A stretch of DNA of 57,711 bases from Streptomyces sp. NRRL B-24484 (GTDB lineage: Bacteria; Actinomycetota; Actinomycetes; Streptomycetales; Streptomycetaceae): assembly GCF_000717715.1 (NCBI RefSeq), contig NZ_JOAI01000049.1:1-57711 (forward strand), in the 5' to 3' direction. Positions 1 to 9,540 of the stretch are shown in pieces; positions within the stretch are counted from its first letter, which is position 1; every line of letters starts with the position of its first letter. Under the pieces are notes generated by a model. The model was not told where the DNA came from. It searched no databases and saw only the letters and a program-made list of their open reading frames with translations. A program made the translations under genes and the position numbers.

Positions 1-2
1 TC

Positions 3-89
3 CAGTGGCACGACAAGCAGTTCGGCCTGGAGACCATGTGCGTCGGCGGCGGCCAGGGCATGGCCATGGTCATCGAACGACTCAGCTGA
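3..89 (+). CDS. Thiolase (acetyl-CoA acyltransferase), C-terminal fragment
   Basis: The gene enters from the left edge, so only the last 28 residues are visible. They read QWHDKQFGLETMCVGGGQG and end in MAMVIERLS. The CVGGGQGMA segment with its conserved Cys and Gly run is the C-terminal active-site signature of the thiolase family, which cleaves 3-ketoacyl-CoA with CoA or runs the reverse condensation. A perfect hairpin follows the stop codon, so this gene ends its transcription unit. Placement beside an acyl-CoA ligase and a lipase-like gene fits fatty-acid oxidation, but the substrate cannot be told from this piece. Confidence 0.85.
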   Translation, partial: QWHDKQFGLETMCVGGGQGMAMVIERLS

Positions 90-110
90 ACCGCAGCGCG
101 GCCGGACGTG

Positions 111-149
111 GCGAGGGGCGCCGACGGAGACTCCGTCGGCGCCCCTCGC
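111..149. terminator. Bidirectional intrinsic terminator
   Basis: A perfect inverted repeat with arms 111-128 and 132-149 (GCGAGGGGCG... paired with ...CGCCCCTCGC) leaves a 3-nt loop. It sits between two convergent genes, the thiolase and the acyl-CoA ligase. It has no U tract, which is usual in Streptomyces. Confidence 0.85.
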
Positions 150-165
150 TGTCGCGCCCGGGTGG

Positions 166-1686
<1,521 letters not shown>

Positions 1687-1724
1687 GCGGTCTCCTCGGG
1701 GGACGGCTGGGACGGTGGTGCGGG

Positions 1725-2567
1725 TCAGGCGGTGACGCGCTCGATCCACTCGACCAGGTCCGCCTCGACGGTCTCGCGGTCGGTCTCGTTGAGGATCTCG
1801 TGGCGCGCCCCCGGGTACACCCGGTAGGTGATGTCCTCGATGCCGGCCTCGCGGTAGCGCCGGACGACGAGGTCCGACAGCTCCAGGTCGCGGTTGAGCG
1901 GGTCGCGGTCGCCGACGGCCACGTAGACCGGCAGGTCGGGCCGGACGGTCGTGGGCGTGGCGAGCCGCTCGCCGGCCGCCGCGAGGTCGGACATGCCCTG
2001 GTCGTCCAGGGTGAAGCCGCAGAGCGGATCGGCGAGGTACGCGTCGACCTGCGCCTCGTCGCGACTGAGCCAGTCACCCGGCGTCCGGGCGGGCTCGAAG
2101 GCGGAGTTGAAGGCGTCCATGACGTCGCCGTCGGCCTCGGCGAGGTGGGCCATGAGCCGGTCCAGCGCCGCGGTGCCGGACAGTGCGACCCCGGCCAGCA
2201 GCTCGGAGTGCCCGAGCACGTACTGCTGGGCGGCGAACGAACCGAGGCTGTGGCCCACCAGGACGAGTGGCAGCCCCGGGTGCCGGCGCTCGATCAGTGC
2301 GGACAGCGCGACCATGTCGTCGACCAGCCGGTTCCACCCGTCGTCGCCGAGGTGGCCGGGGACGTGGCTGACGGTCAGCCCGTGGCCGCGGTGGTCGTCG
2401 GCGTACACGGCGTAGCCCCGCCGGGCCAGCGCCCGGGCGAAGTGGTCGTAGCGGGCCGCGTGTTCGCCCATGCCGTGGGAGATCTGGACCAGGCCGCGGG
2501 GCGGCCCGTCCGGTGCCCACTCGTGGACGTGGATCTGCAGGCCGTCTTCGCTTCTGAAGGTGAACAT
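1725..2567 (-). CDS. Alpha/beta hydrolase, monoacylglycerol-lipase type (paralogue 1)
   Basis: A 280-residue serine hydrolase of the lysophospholipase/monoacylglycerol lipase family. The nucleophile elbow is GHSLGS, the acid is in AVGDRDPLN, and the catalytic His is in GARHEILNE near the C-terminus. An N-terminal ISHGMGEHAARY is the oxyanion-hole HG motif. The start is set by GAGGAA about 8 nt upstream of the ATG at 2567. No signal peptide, so cytosolic. Two close paralogues lie at 9541-10380 and 11842-12684; the third is nearly the same length and shares this gene's promoter. It is likely cotranscribed with the acyl-CoA ligase and diverges from the ABC transporter operon. True substrate (monoglyceride, lysolipid or another ester) is not determined. 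Confidence 0.88.
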   Translation of the reverse strand: MFTFRSEDGLQIHVHEWAPDGPPRGLVQISHGMGEHAARYDHFARALARRGYAVYADDHRGHGLTVSHVPGHLGDDGWNRLVDDMVALSALIERRHPGLPLVLVGHSLGSFAAQQYVLGHSELLAGVALSGTAALDRLMAHLAEADGDVMDAFNSAFEPARTPGDWLSRDEAQVDAYLADPLCGFTLDDQGMSDLAAAGERLATPTTVRPDLPVYVAVGDRDPLNRDLELSDLVVRRYREAGIEDITYRVYPGARHEILNETDRETVEADLVEWIERVTA

Positions 2568-3140
2568 GTGACGGTTCCTCGGGGGCTGTCGTGGGTGGCG
2601 GCCGGCGGCGCGGGCGGCGCGGGGAGCGCGGAACGCGCGGCCGGGGGGAGAGCGGGGGATCTGCGGCGCGCGTCGGGCGGTGGGCGCCGAGCCGCGGGAT
2701 CGGGGCGCGGCGGGCATGAATGGCCCGGGCTGCCGAATTGCGCAGGTTCTGTTCTGACGCTACCGCATTCGACAATGTCGAACAATGGCTGGCGAAGAGT
2801 TTTTCGCGCAGATCCCCGGCGGTGCGCCGAGGTGGCGCCCGTTGCCGATTCGAATCCGAATCCGGCTGGTGCTACCGGCGAGTAGCGAGGTACGGTCCTG
2901 AACCTGCCCGCAAAGCCGACCGGAATTCACACTCCGGGCGTTCTCACCACGCACGGCCCAGGCGGGCGGATTCCCCTGCGGATGGCAGTCCGCGCGCGTT
3001 CCTCCCCATTTCCGGCACGGCCCCGAGCGGCGGCCGGACGGAGGACCGACCCTCCCGAAACACCCACCGGACACCCCGGGCACCGCCTCCGTGCCCCACG
3101 TGCACCCGGCCATCCAGCAACCCCCACCCCGGAGGTACCC
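2568..3140. other. Divergent intergenic region, hydrolase 1 / ABC transporter
   Basis: No gene seen in these 573 bp. They hold the hydrolase promoter/operator and, nearer the ABC side, a perfect 10-bp palindrome GATTCGAATC (2847-2856) in a locally AT-richer stretch that could carry the transporter promoter (weak candidates TAGCGA at 2883 and TACGGT at 2891). The GGAGGT ribosome-binding site of the lipoprotein gene is at 3131-3136. Confidence 0.5.
2757..2785 (-). promoter_or_regulatory. Promoter plus palindromic operator of hydrolase 1
   Basis: On the minus strand a -35 TTGTTC (2785-2780), a 17-bp spacer and a -10 TAGCGT (2762-2757) form a plausible sigma-70-type promoter. A perfect palindrome TTCGACA-a-TGTCGAA (2768-2782) overlaps the -35 and fills the spacer, as expected of a repressor operator. 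The same arrangement recurs at 12806-12834 in front of hydrolase 3. Confidence 0.7.
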
Positions 3141-4391
3141 ATGCGTGCATCGCGCGCCGCGGCCGTCGTCCTGGCCGCCACGACCGTCCTGTCCTCGGCC
3201 GCCTGCAGCTCAGGCTCCGGCTCCGCCGGAGCGGACGCGGACCGCGTGAGGATCGGCGCCCTGCTGTCGCTGTCCGGCGTCTACTCCACCCTCGGTCCGG
3301 CCGAGAAGAAGGCCATGACCATGGGCGTCGAGGAGCTCAACCGGCAGGGCTTCACCGTCGCCGGCCGGCGGCACACGCTGGAGATCGTCTACGCCGACGA
3401 CAAGTCCGACCCGGCCACCACCGGTGTCACCGCGCTGCGGGAGATGACCCAGGCGCAGCGGCTGCCGGTCGTCGCCTACGGCCTGGGCTCGGCGACCTAC
3501 GCCCCGCAGCTCAAGCGCAAGCCCGTCCCGATGATCAACGTCCTGGACAGCTCCTACCCGAGCATCCTGGACCTCGACCCCCACCTGTACCTCACCCGCG
3601 GGGGCTCGCACACCTACGTGCCGGGCTGCCTCGCCTACGCGAAGCAGAAGCTCGGCGCGAAGTCGCTCGGGGTGATCACCGCCAAGGGCGAGCCCTACGG
3701 GGAGGGCCTCACCGAGCTGGTCGGCCTGGCGGCCCGCGCCAACGGCATCCGGATCGCCGCCTCCGCCGGCTTCCCGCTCGGCGCGACCGACTACGGCAAC
3801 GCCGTCGGCACGGTGCTCGCCGCCAAGCCCGACGCGATCTACCTCAGCAGCGTCACCGGCGTGATCCTGCCCGTCCTCAAGCAGCTGCGGCAGGCCGGCT
3901 GGACGGGTCCCGTGCTGCACAGCGCGGGCGTCGGCCCCGACCAGGCCCGGGCGATCCTCGGCGACCAGTTCAACACCCTGATGACCGACAACTACGACTG
4001 CGCCGGCACCCTGCCCGGCACCTCCGCCGACCCGGCCACCGTCGCCTTCGCCAAGGCCTACGAGGAGCGCTGGAAGGAGAACCCGCAGGACCTGACCATG
4101 TGGGCGCACGACTACCCGTTCATCGTCGCCGAGGCCATGTCCAGGGCCGGCAGCACCACCGACCCGGAGAAGATCAACAAGGCGCTGCCCGGCATCGGCG
4201 TCCCGAAGGGCACCGTCAGCGGCTGGCTGCCGACCTACACCGGCCAGCTCTTCGACGAGCGCGGCGCCCGCACCACCTCCGAAGTGACCGCGTGGTGCCC
4301 CGCCAAGCAGACCGTCGCCAGCGCCATGACCTTCGACACCAAGCGCGGCGAGCTGGTCGACCCCGTCTTCGCGAAGGACGCCTGCGCATGA
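3141..4391 (+). CDS. ABC transporter substrate-binding lipoprotein (branched-chain amino acid type)
   Basis: A 416-residue type I periplasmic-binding-fold protein (Peripla_BP_6/LivK class). The N-terminus is a lipoprotein signal with lipobox SSAAC, Cys at residue 22, so it should be tethered to the outer face of the membrane. Mature protein begins RVRIGALLSLSGVYSTLGP, the usual first strand of the family. The start at 3141 has GGAGGT at ideal spacing. The stop overlaps the start of the permease gene (ATGA), so all five transporter genes are translationally coupled. The family binds branched-chain amino acids, amides, urea or aromatic acids; the flanking lipase and acyl-CoA ligase genes hint at a carboxylate ligand, but that is inference. 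Confidence 0.9.
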   Translation: MRASRAAAVVLAATTVLSSAACSSGSGSAGADADRVRIGALLSLSGVYSTLGPAEKKAMTMGVEELNRQGFTVAGRRHTLEIVYADDKSDPATTGVTALREMTQAQRLPVVAYGLGSATYAPQLKRKPVPMINVLDSSYPSILDLDPHLYLTRGGSHTYVPGCLAYAKQKLGAKSLGVITAKGEPYGEGLTELVGLAARANGIRIAASAGFPLGATDYGNAVGTVLAAKPDAIYLSSVTGVILPVLKQLRQAGWTGPVLHSAGVGPDQARAILGDQFNTLMTDNYDCAGTLPGTSADPATVAFAKAYEERWKENPQDLTMWAHDYPFIVAEAMSRAGSTTDPEKINKALPGIGVPKGTVSGWLPTYTGQLFDERGARTTSEVTAWCPAKQTVASAMTFDTKRGELVDPVFAKDACA

Positions 4392-5248
4392 TCCAGACCC
4401 TCGTCAACGGGGCCTTCCTCGGCTGCCTGTTCGCCGTGATGGCGGTCGGCCTGACCCTCGTCTACGGCGTGATGGAAGTCCCCAACTTCGCGCACGCCGG
4501 GGTCGTCGTCCTCGCCGCCTGCACCACCTGGTCGGCGACCGCGGCCGGACTGCCCTTCGTCCTCGCCGCCCTGGCCGGCATCGCCTGCGGCGGACTGGTC
4601 TCGGTCCTCACCGAGACCGCCGCCTACCGGTGGATCGTCGACAAACCGGCCGCCGCACCCGCCGTCGCCCTCGGCCTGCTGCTGATCCTGCAGAACACCG
4701 CGCTCCGGCTCTACGGCGGTGAGGGCCGCTCCCTCGACACCCCGTACGACACCGTGCTGCTCCGCTTCGGCGGGATCTCCCTGCCCGGGGTGAAGGCGGC
4801 GCTGATGGTGCTGGCCGGGCTCTCGCTGGCCGCGCTCCACCTGCTGCTGGCCCGCACCTCGCTCGGACGCCGGATGCGCGCGGTGGCGCAGGACCGGGAG
4901 GCTGCGGCGATGCTCGGCATCCCGCTGCGCCGCCAGTACGCACTGGCCTTCCTGGTCGCGGGACTGCTCGCGGGCGTCGCCGCGATCGCCTACGCCCCCA
5001 CCTACCAGGTGTCGCCGTACATGGCCGACGAGGTGCTGCTCAGCGCCTTCGTCGTGGTCGTCCTCGGCGGCCTGGGCAGCGTCTGGGGGGCCGTCGCAGG
5101 CGGGCTCGTCCTCGGGGTGGTCGAGAGCCTCGGAGCCGCCTACGTGAGCTCCGCCTACCAGAGCGCCTTCGGCTTCCTCATGCTCGTGATCGTCCTCGTG
5201 CTGCGGCCCACCGGGCTGCGCAGCACGAACTCCCGAAGGGTGGCGTGA
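4388..5248 (+). CDS. livH: Branched-chain-type ABC transporter permease LivH
   Basis: A 286-residue inner-membrane permease with the LivH-type start MIQTLVNGAFLGCLFAVMAV and about eight hydrophobic helices. The family motif around GLTLVYGVMEVPNFAHAG is near residues 22-39, and the cytoplasmic ATPase-contact loop MRAVAQDREAAAMLGI lies near 170-185. It overlaps the lipoprotein gene by 4 bp and is followed immediately by livM (TGAATG), so it is one member of a coupled operon. Substrate specificity comes from the binding protein. Confidence 0.9.
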   Translation: MIQTLVNGAFLGCLFAVMAVGLTLVYGVMEVPNFAHAGVVVLAACTTWSATAAGLPFVLAALAGIACGGLVSVLTETAAYRWIVDKPAAAPAVALGLLLILQNTALRLYGGEGRSLDTPYDTVLLRFGGISLPGVKAALMVLAGLSLAALHLLLARTSLGRRMRAVAQDREAAAMLGIPLRRQYALAFLVAGLLAGVAAIAYAPTYQVSPYMADEVLLSAFVVVVLGGLGSVWGAVAGGLVLGVVESLGAAYVSSAYQSAFGFLMLVIVLVLRPTGLRSTNSRRVA

Positions 5249-6193
5249 ATGCGCACCTCCCGTATCTCCCGGCACGCCGGGCCGCTCGCCGGCATCGCCG
5301 CCGTGAGCCTCCTCGCCCACGCCCTGCTCGGCTCGCTGCAGGGCGACCTCGGACAGGTCGCCCTGCTGACCGTCTCCTGGACGGTGGCCCTGACCGGCCT
5401 CAACCTCGTCCAGGGCCTCGGCGGCTACCCCAGCCTCGCCCACGCCTCCTTCTACGGCGGCGGGGCGTACGTCTCGGCCGTCCTGCTCGACCACGGCGTG
5501 CCGATGGGCCTCGCGGCGCTCGCCGCGGTCGGCGCCGCCGTCCTCGTGGCCCTGCTCGTGGCGCTCGTCTTCAGCCGGACCCGCGGGCAGTACTTCGCCA
5601 TCGGCACGATGTTCTTCGGCGCCGTGACCACCCTGGTGTTCACCAACGCCGCCGACCTGACCGGCGGCCCCAACGGCCGGCCGGTCGAGCTCGGCCTCCC
5701 GCTGGACACGACGCTGCTGCTGCTGTCGGCCTCGCTCGGCCTGGCGCTGGCGGCCTTCCACTTCCTGTCCGTCGGCCGGTTCGGGGCGCGGCTGCAAGCC
5801 GTCCGCGAGGACGAGGACCTGGCCGAGCACCTGGGCGTGCCCACGGCCCGGGTCAAGCTGCTGGCGATGGTCCTCTCCTCGGTCTTCGGGGCCTGGGCCG
5901 GGGTGCTGTTCGCCCAGTACAACGGTGTCGTCGCCCCGTCGCAGTTCACCTTCGTGCAGGGGTTCCTGATGTTCGTGGCGATCGGCATCGGCGGCGCGGG
6001 CCGGCTGTACGCGCCGCTGGTCGGCAGCCTCGTCGTGATCGGCTTCACCCAGCTGATCAAGCTCGGGCCGGGCGTCAGCCAGATCGCCCTGGGCGTGCTG
6101 TTCATCGCGGTGACCCTGCTCGTACCGCAGGGCGTGCTCGGCGGCCTGGCCGCCCTCCGCCGCCGGGTGCGCCCGAGGGGAGCCGTCGCATGA
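5249..6193 (+). CDS. livM: Branched-chain-type ABC transporter permease LivM
   Basis: A 314-residue second permease of the transporter. It shows the LivM features: GLNLVQGLGGYPSLAHASFYGGGAY near residues 50-75, the coupling loop VREDEDLAEHLGV near 188-200, and GGAGRLYAPLVGS near 245-260. About nine to ten hydrophobic helices. Its start abuts the livH stop and its stop overlaps livG, so stoichiometric translation with the partners is likely. LivH and LivM form the heterodimeric channel. Confidence 0.9.
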   Translation: MRTSRISRHAGPLAGIAAVSLLAHALLGSLQGDLGQVALLTVSWTVALTGLNLVQGLGGYPSLAHASFYGGGAYVSAVLLDHGVPMGLAALAAVGAAVLVALLVALVFSRTRGQYFAIGTMFFGAVTTLVFTNAADLTGGPNGRPVELGLPLDTTLLLLSASLGLALAAFHFLSVGRFGARLQAVREDEDLAEHLGVPTARVKLLAMVLSSVFGAWAGVLFAQYNGVVAPSQFTFVQGFLMFVAIGIGGAGRLYAPLVGSLVVIGFTQLIKLGPGVSQIALGVLFIAVTLLVPQGVLGGLAALRRRVRPRGAVA

Positions 6194-6903
6194 GCGCGCT
6201 GTTGCAGGCCAGGGGCCTGGTCAAGCGGTTCGGCGGCGTGACCGCCGTGGACGGGGTCTCCTTCGAGCTCGACGGCGGGCAGGTACTGGGCCTGATCGGC
6301 CCCAACGGCTCCGGCAAGACCACCCTGCTCGGGATGCTCGCCGGCACCCACCCGCCCACCGGGGGCGCCGTCCTCCTCGGCGGACGGCTTGTTCGCGGCC
6401 GGGGCGCCCACCGCAGCGTCCGCGCCGGGATCGCCCGCACCTTCCAGACCACCCGGCTGTTCCCCACCCGGACCCTGCGGGAGAGCCTGGCGCTGACCCG
6501 CGGCGAGTGCCGCGGCCGGCCCGCCGGCCCGGGCGACGGGGACCTCGCCGCGCTGATCGGCCTGGACGGTCAGCTGGACCGGCCCGCCGAGCAGCTGACC
6601 GGCGCCGCCCAGCGGCTCGGGATGATCGCGCTCGCGCTGGCCACCGGCCCGCGTGTGCTGCTGCTCGACGAGCCGGCCGTCGGCATGGACGGCGCGGAGG
6701 CCGACACCCTGGCCGCGGCCGTCCGCGGCGCCGCCGAACAGCTGGGCGTCGCGGTGGTGGTCGTGGACCACAACATGCAGTTCCTGATGCCGCTCGCCGA
6801 CCGCGTCCTGGTGATGGCGGCCGGCGCCGTCCTGGCCGAGGGCACCCCCGAGCGGATCCGCACCGACGAGGCGGTCGTCGCCTCCTACCTGGGAGGGGCG
6901 TGA
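6190..6903 (+). CDS. livG: ABC transporter ATPase LivG, degenerate signature motif
   Basis: A 237-residue ATPase. Walker A GPNGSGKT (near residues 36-43), Walker B VLLLDEP and the H-loop VDHN are intact. The ABC signature, normally LSGGQ or LSYGQ, reads LTGAAQ here. LivG and LivF form the ATPase heterodimer, and in several ABC families one of two sites is degenerate; here LivF keeps a canonical LSGGQ. It overlaps livM by 4 bp. The fold assignment is secure; the effect on turnover is unknown. Confidence 0.88.
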   Translation: MSALLQARGLVKRFGGVTAVDGVSFELDGGQVLGLIGPNGSGKTTLLGMLAGTHPPTGGAVLLGGRLVRGRGAHRSVRAGIARTFQTTRLFPTRTLRESLALTRGECRGRPAGPGDGDLAALIGLDGQLDRPAEQLTGAAQRLGMIALALATGPRVLLLDEPAVGMDGAEADTLAAAVRGAAEQLGVAVVVVDHNMQFLMPLADRVLVMAAGAVLAEGTPERIRTDEAVVASYLGGA

Positions 6904-6905
6904 CC

Positions 6906-7631
6906 GTGCTCACCGTCGAGAACCTCACCGTCGCCTTCGGCCCGGCCGTCGCCGTCCGCGACATCAGCCTGCACGCCGAGCGCGGCACCGTCACCGGCAT
7001 CCTCGGTGCGAACGGCGCGGGCAAGACCACCACCCTGCTGGGCATCCACGGGCGGGTCCGCCGCAGCAGCGGGCGCATCCTGCTCGACGGGCAGGACGTC
7101 ACCGGCCACGACACCGCCGCCCTGGTGCGCGCGGGCGTCGCGCTCTGCCCGGAGAACCGCCGGCTGTTCCCCGCCATGACGATCGAGGACAACCTGCTGC
7201 TCGGGGCGGACGGCCACGGCCGCCGGGAGCAGCGCCGCCGCCTCGCCGGCACCTACGAGCGGTTCGGATGGGTGGCCGAGCGCCGGGCCGAACCGGCCGG
7301 CCGCCTCAGCGGCGGCCAGCAGCAGACCGTGGCCATCGCCCGGGCCCTGATGTCGAAGCCGCGGCTCGTCCTGCTGGACGAGCCCTCCAGCGGGCTCTCC
7401 CCGGTGGCCGTCGAGGAGGTCGGCGACCTGCTGGAGACGATCACCCTGGACGGGACCGCCGTCCTGCTGGTGGAGCAGAACGTCCACCTGGTGCGACGGC
7501 TCTGCCGCACCGCGTGGGTGCTCGCCCACGGCGAGGTCACGGCGGGCGGGCCCGTCGCCGACCTCGTCCGCACCGGCGCCGTCTCGGACGCCTACCTGGG
7601 GAGGTCCGCCGCGAGCCGGGAGCGACCGTGA
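6906..7631 (+). CDS. livF: ABC transporter ATPase LivF
   Basis: A 241-residue ATPase with Walker A GANGAGKT, the LivF-typical ALCPENRRLFPAMTIEDNLLLG, signature LSGGQQQ, Walker B LVLLDEP and H-loop replaced by VEQN, which is normal for LivF. Two GTG starts are possible: 6900, overlapping the livG stop but only 3 nt from the GGAGG at 6892-6896, and 6906 with a 9-nt spacer. I chose 6906 for the spacing. It is the last gene of the transporter operon, with a hairpin downstream. Confidence 0.88.
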   Translation: MLTVENLTVAFGPAVAVRDISLHAERGTVTGILGANGAGKTTTLLGIHGRVRRSSGRILLDGQDVTGHDTAALVRAGVALCPENRRLFPAMTIEDNLLLGADGHGRREQRRRLAGTYERFGWVAERRAEPAGRLSGGQQQTVAIARALMSKPRLVLLDEPSSGLSPVAVEEVGDLLETITLDGTAVLLVEQNVHLVRRLCRTAWVLAHGEVTAGGPVADLVRTGAVSDAYLGRSAASRERP

Positions 7632-7678
7632 GGGCGGTCGGGCGGACCGGGGAAGGGCCGCCACGTACTCCCGTTCGG

Positions 7679-7723
7679 CCGTCGGGGCCGGCGCCGGCCG
7701 TGCGCCGGGGCCGGCCCCGACGG
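7679..7723. terminator. Terminator hairpin between livF and pucR-like gene
   Basis: Arms 7679-7691 (CCGTCGGGGCCGG) and 7711-7723 (CCGGCCCCGACGG) are perfectly complementary over 13 bp. They lie between two convergent genes and can serve both. Confidence 0.75.
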
Positions 7724-7759
7724 TGCTTCCCGCCGGTGTCCCGCGGGCTCAGGCAGGGC

Positions 7760-8920
7760 TCAGGCCGGGCCGTCCGCCGCCCGCAGCCGGCCCCGCAGGG
7801 CGACCTCGAGCTCGAAGCGGGCATCGGGGTCGTGCAGGGCCGGCCCGAACAGCTCGTGGACGCGGCGCAGTCGCTTGCGCGCCGTCTGCGGGTGGATGCC
7901 GAGGCGGGCGGCGACGTCCGGGGCCCCGCCCCGGGTCTGCAGGGTGGCGAGCAGCGTGCTCGCCACCCTGGCGGCCTGCTTGGCGGTCAGCGCCTCCAGC
8001 GGCGCCAGCCTGCGCCCGGCGACCAGGTGGACCAGCGGTTCGTCCGCCCAGAGCAGCAGATCGGGAAGGCGGGCGTCGCACTCCACCGGCTGCCCCTGCG
8101 GACCGGTCAGCCGGTCGCGGACCGTCCGGGCCCAGCGCAGCGAGTCGGCCGCCGAACCGACCGGCACGACAGGGCCGATCACCGCCCCGGGCCGGTCCAG
8201 CAGCCGGCGCACCCGGCCGTCGTCCCTGACCTCCGCGGGGTCGGGCAGCAGGAGGCAGGGGTACGGCGGGCGCAGGTCGCAGAGCACGTCCGCCGGCAGG
8301 CCGAGCCGCGTGCCGGCCAGGTCCTCGCCCGGGGCGAGCAGGGCGAAGGCGACGGTCGCGGGCAGCCGCCACTGCGCCAGCTCGGCGGCCGCGACCAGCC
8401 GGGGGCCGGGCGCGCCGGCGGCCAGCAGGCCGAGCAGCCGCCTGCGGTGGCCCGCAAGGCCGTCGCCGGCCTCCGCCGGTCGCCGGTGGCCCTGCAGCGC
8501 GGTCGCGGTGACCTCGTCGACGTGGGCGAACACCGCCTCCGCGAGGGCCGCGGTCGCGTCCGGTCCGACGCCGGTGCGGCGGGCCACCGCCGCCAGGCGT
8601 CGCCAGGCCGCGCGGCCTCCGGCGCGGCAGGCGGCCTGCACGGCGTCGGGCGAGCGGCCGGCCGCCGCATGCCTGTGCCCGAAGGCCGCGCAGTCCTCCG
8701 GCCGGGCGGCCGTCCGCCGTCCCGCCACCAGGTCCAGGAAGTGCGCCAGGGCCGACTCCACGGCGCTGCGCAGCGCCGGGTCCGGCCGCCCGGCGGGCGG
8801 ACCGCCGGGTGCGGGCAGCCGCAGGGCCATTTCGGCGGAGACCTCCGCGGCCATGGCCGCGAGGCCTTTGCGCGCCTCCGCCTCGAATGCGGGCGGAAGG
8901 TCCAGGCGTGAAATCGGCAC
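7760..8920 (-). CDS. PucR-family transcriptional regulator 1
   Basis: A 386-residue protein ending in the PucR C-terminal helix-turn-helix: ATLQTRGGAPDVAARLGIHP near residues 325-345, followed by QTARKRLRRVHELFG. The Ala-rich N-terminal 170 residues look like an RsbRD-type helical domain; the middle resembles the GGDEF-like domain of this family. Start is GTG at 8920, preceded by GGGAG. Such regulators usually control a neighbouring transport or catabolic locus, so the convergent ABC operon and the hydrolases are the obvious candidate targets. The effector is unknown. Confidence 0.82.
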   Translation of the reverse strand: MPISRLDLPPAFEAEARKGLAAMAAEVSAEMALRLPAPGGPPAGRPDPALRSAVESALAHFLDLVAGRRTAARPEDCAAFGHRHAAAGRSPDAVQAACRAGGRAAWRRLAAVARRTGVGPDATAALAEAVFAHVDEVTATALQGHRRPAEAGDGLAGHRRRLLGLLAAGAPGPRLVAAAELAQWRLPATVAFALLAPGEDLAGTRLGLPADVLCDLRPPYPCLLLPDPAEVRDDGRVRRLLDRPGAVIGPVVPVGSAADSLRWARTVRDRLTGPQGQPVECDARLPDLLLWADEPLVHLVAGRRLAPLEALTAKQAARVASTLLATLQTRGGAPDVAARLGIHPQTARKRLRRVHELFGPALHDPDARFELEVALRGRLRAADGPA

Positions 8921-8939
8921 ATCGACTCCCTGCTCGCCT

Positions 8940-8957
8940 TTCCGGCTGCGGCCGGAA
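8940..8957. promoter_or_regulatory. Inverted repeat upstream of pucR-like gene 1
   Basis: TTCCGGC-TGCG-GCCGGAA, perfect 7-bp arms, about 20 bp ahead of the GTG start. Its position overlapping the expected transcript start suggests an autoregulatory operator or a 5' leader hairpin. Confidence 0.4.
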
Positions 8958-9467
8958 CGACTTGATTGATATCGGAAAACAACTCACCCGGATGACACGG
9001 ATCGGGTTCCGGTGAATGCTGGAAATGTCGCGACGGGACGTTTTTTCGGTGGGCGTCCGGAATTCATTGACGCCGTCCGTCCGCGGCCCGTAGCGTTCCG
9101 GTCAATTCCGCACCGTCGCCTCGACCGAATCCTCGGCGAGGACCCGCCGGACACGCCGGCCGGGAATGTCGACGACCGGAACGGGACCGGAGGCGAGCCG
9201 CATGACGACAGGGATGCCGGAGTCGGGCCGCACCCCGTTCCCGAGCCTGCGTCACATCGGCGCGGACGCCCGCCGGGACCACGGCGCTCCCGATCCCGCC
9301 GACCGTGTCGGGAGCGCCCTCGGCCCGGTCGCGTCGACCGACGCGACCGGCTACAGCCACCGGGGACAGAGCCCTGCCAGGCCGCGTCTCCGGTTCCCGG
9401 CCCGCTGCGCGGGCCGGGGGTTCCGCCGCCTCGGAGGTGCTAGGTGGGAGGCGGACGGTCCGGGAAT

Positions 9468-9499
9468 GCCGTCGGGAGGTGGTGAGACCTCCCGGCGGC
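9468..9499 (-). terminator. Terminator of hydrolase 2
   Basis: Arms 9468-9480 (GCCGTCGGGAGGT) and 9487-9499 (ACCTCCCGGCGGC) pair over 13 positions with one G-U, loop GGTGAG. It lies about 40 bp past the hydrolase 2 stop codon. Confidence 0.7.
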
Positions 9500-9540
9500 G
9501 CAACCCGGGCCGCGGTGGAGCGGGACGGGCGGACGCGCCG

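Larger units (their letters stand above)
8921..9540. other. Intergenic region, pucR-like gene 1 / hydrolase 2
   Basis: No convincing gene in these 620 bp. It contains the pucR inverted repeat, an AT-richer segment (8960-9070), a good-looking plus-strand promoter (TTGACG 9067-9072, 18 bp, TAGCGT 9091-9096) and a strong GGAGG (9189-9193) 8 nt before an ATG at 9202. The frame that follows has no stop until it is antisense to hydrolase 2, so a gene here may have been lost. The right end holds the hydrolase 2 terminator. Confidence 0.45.
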
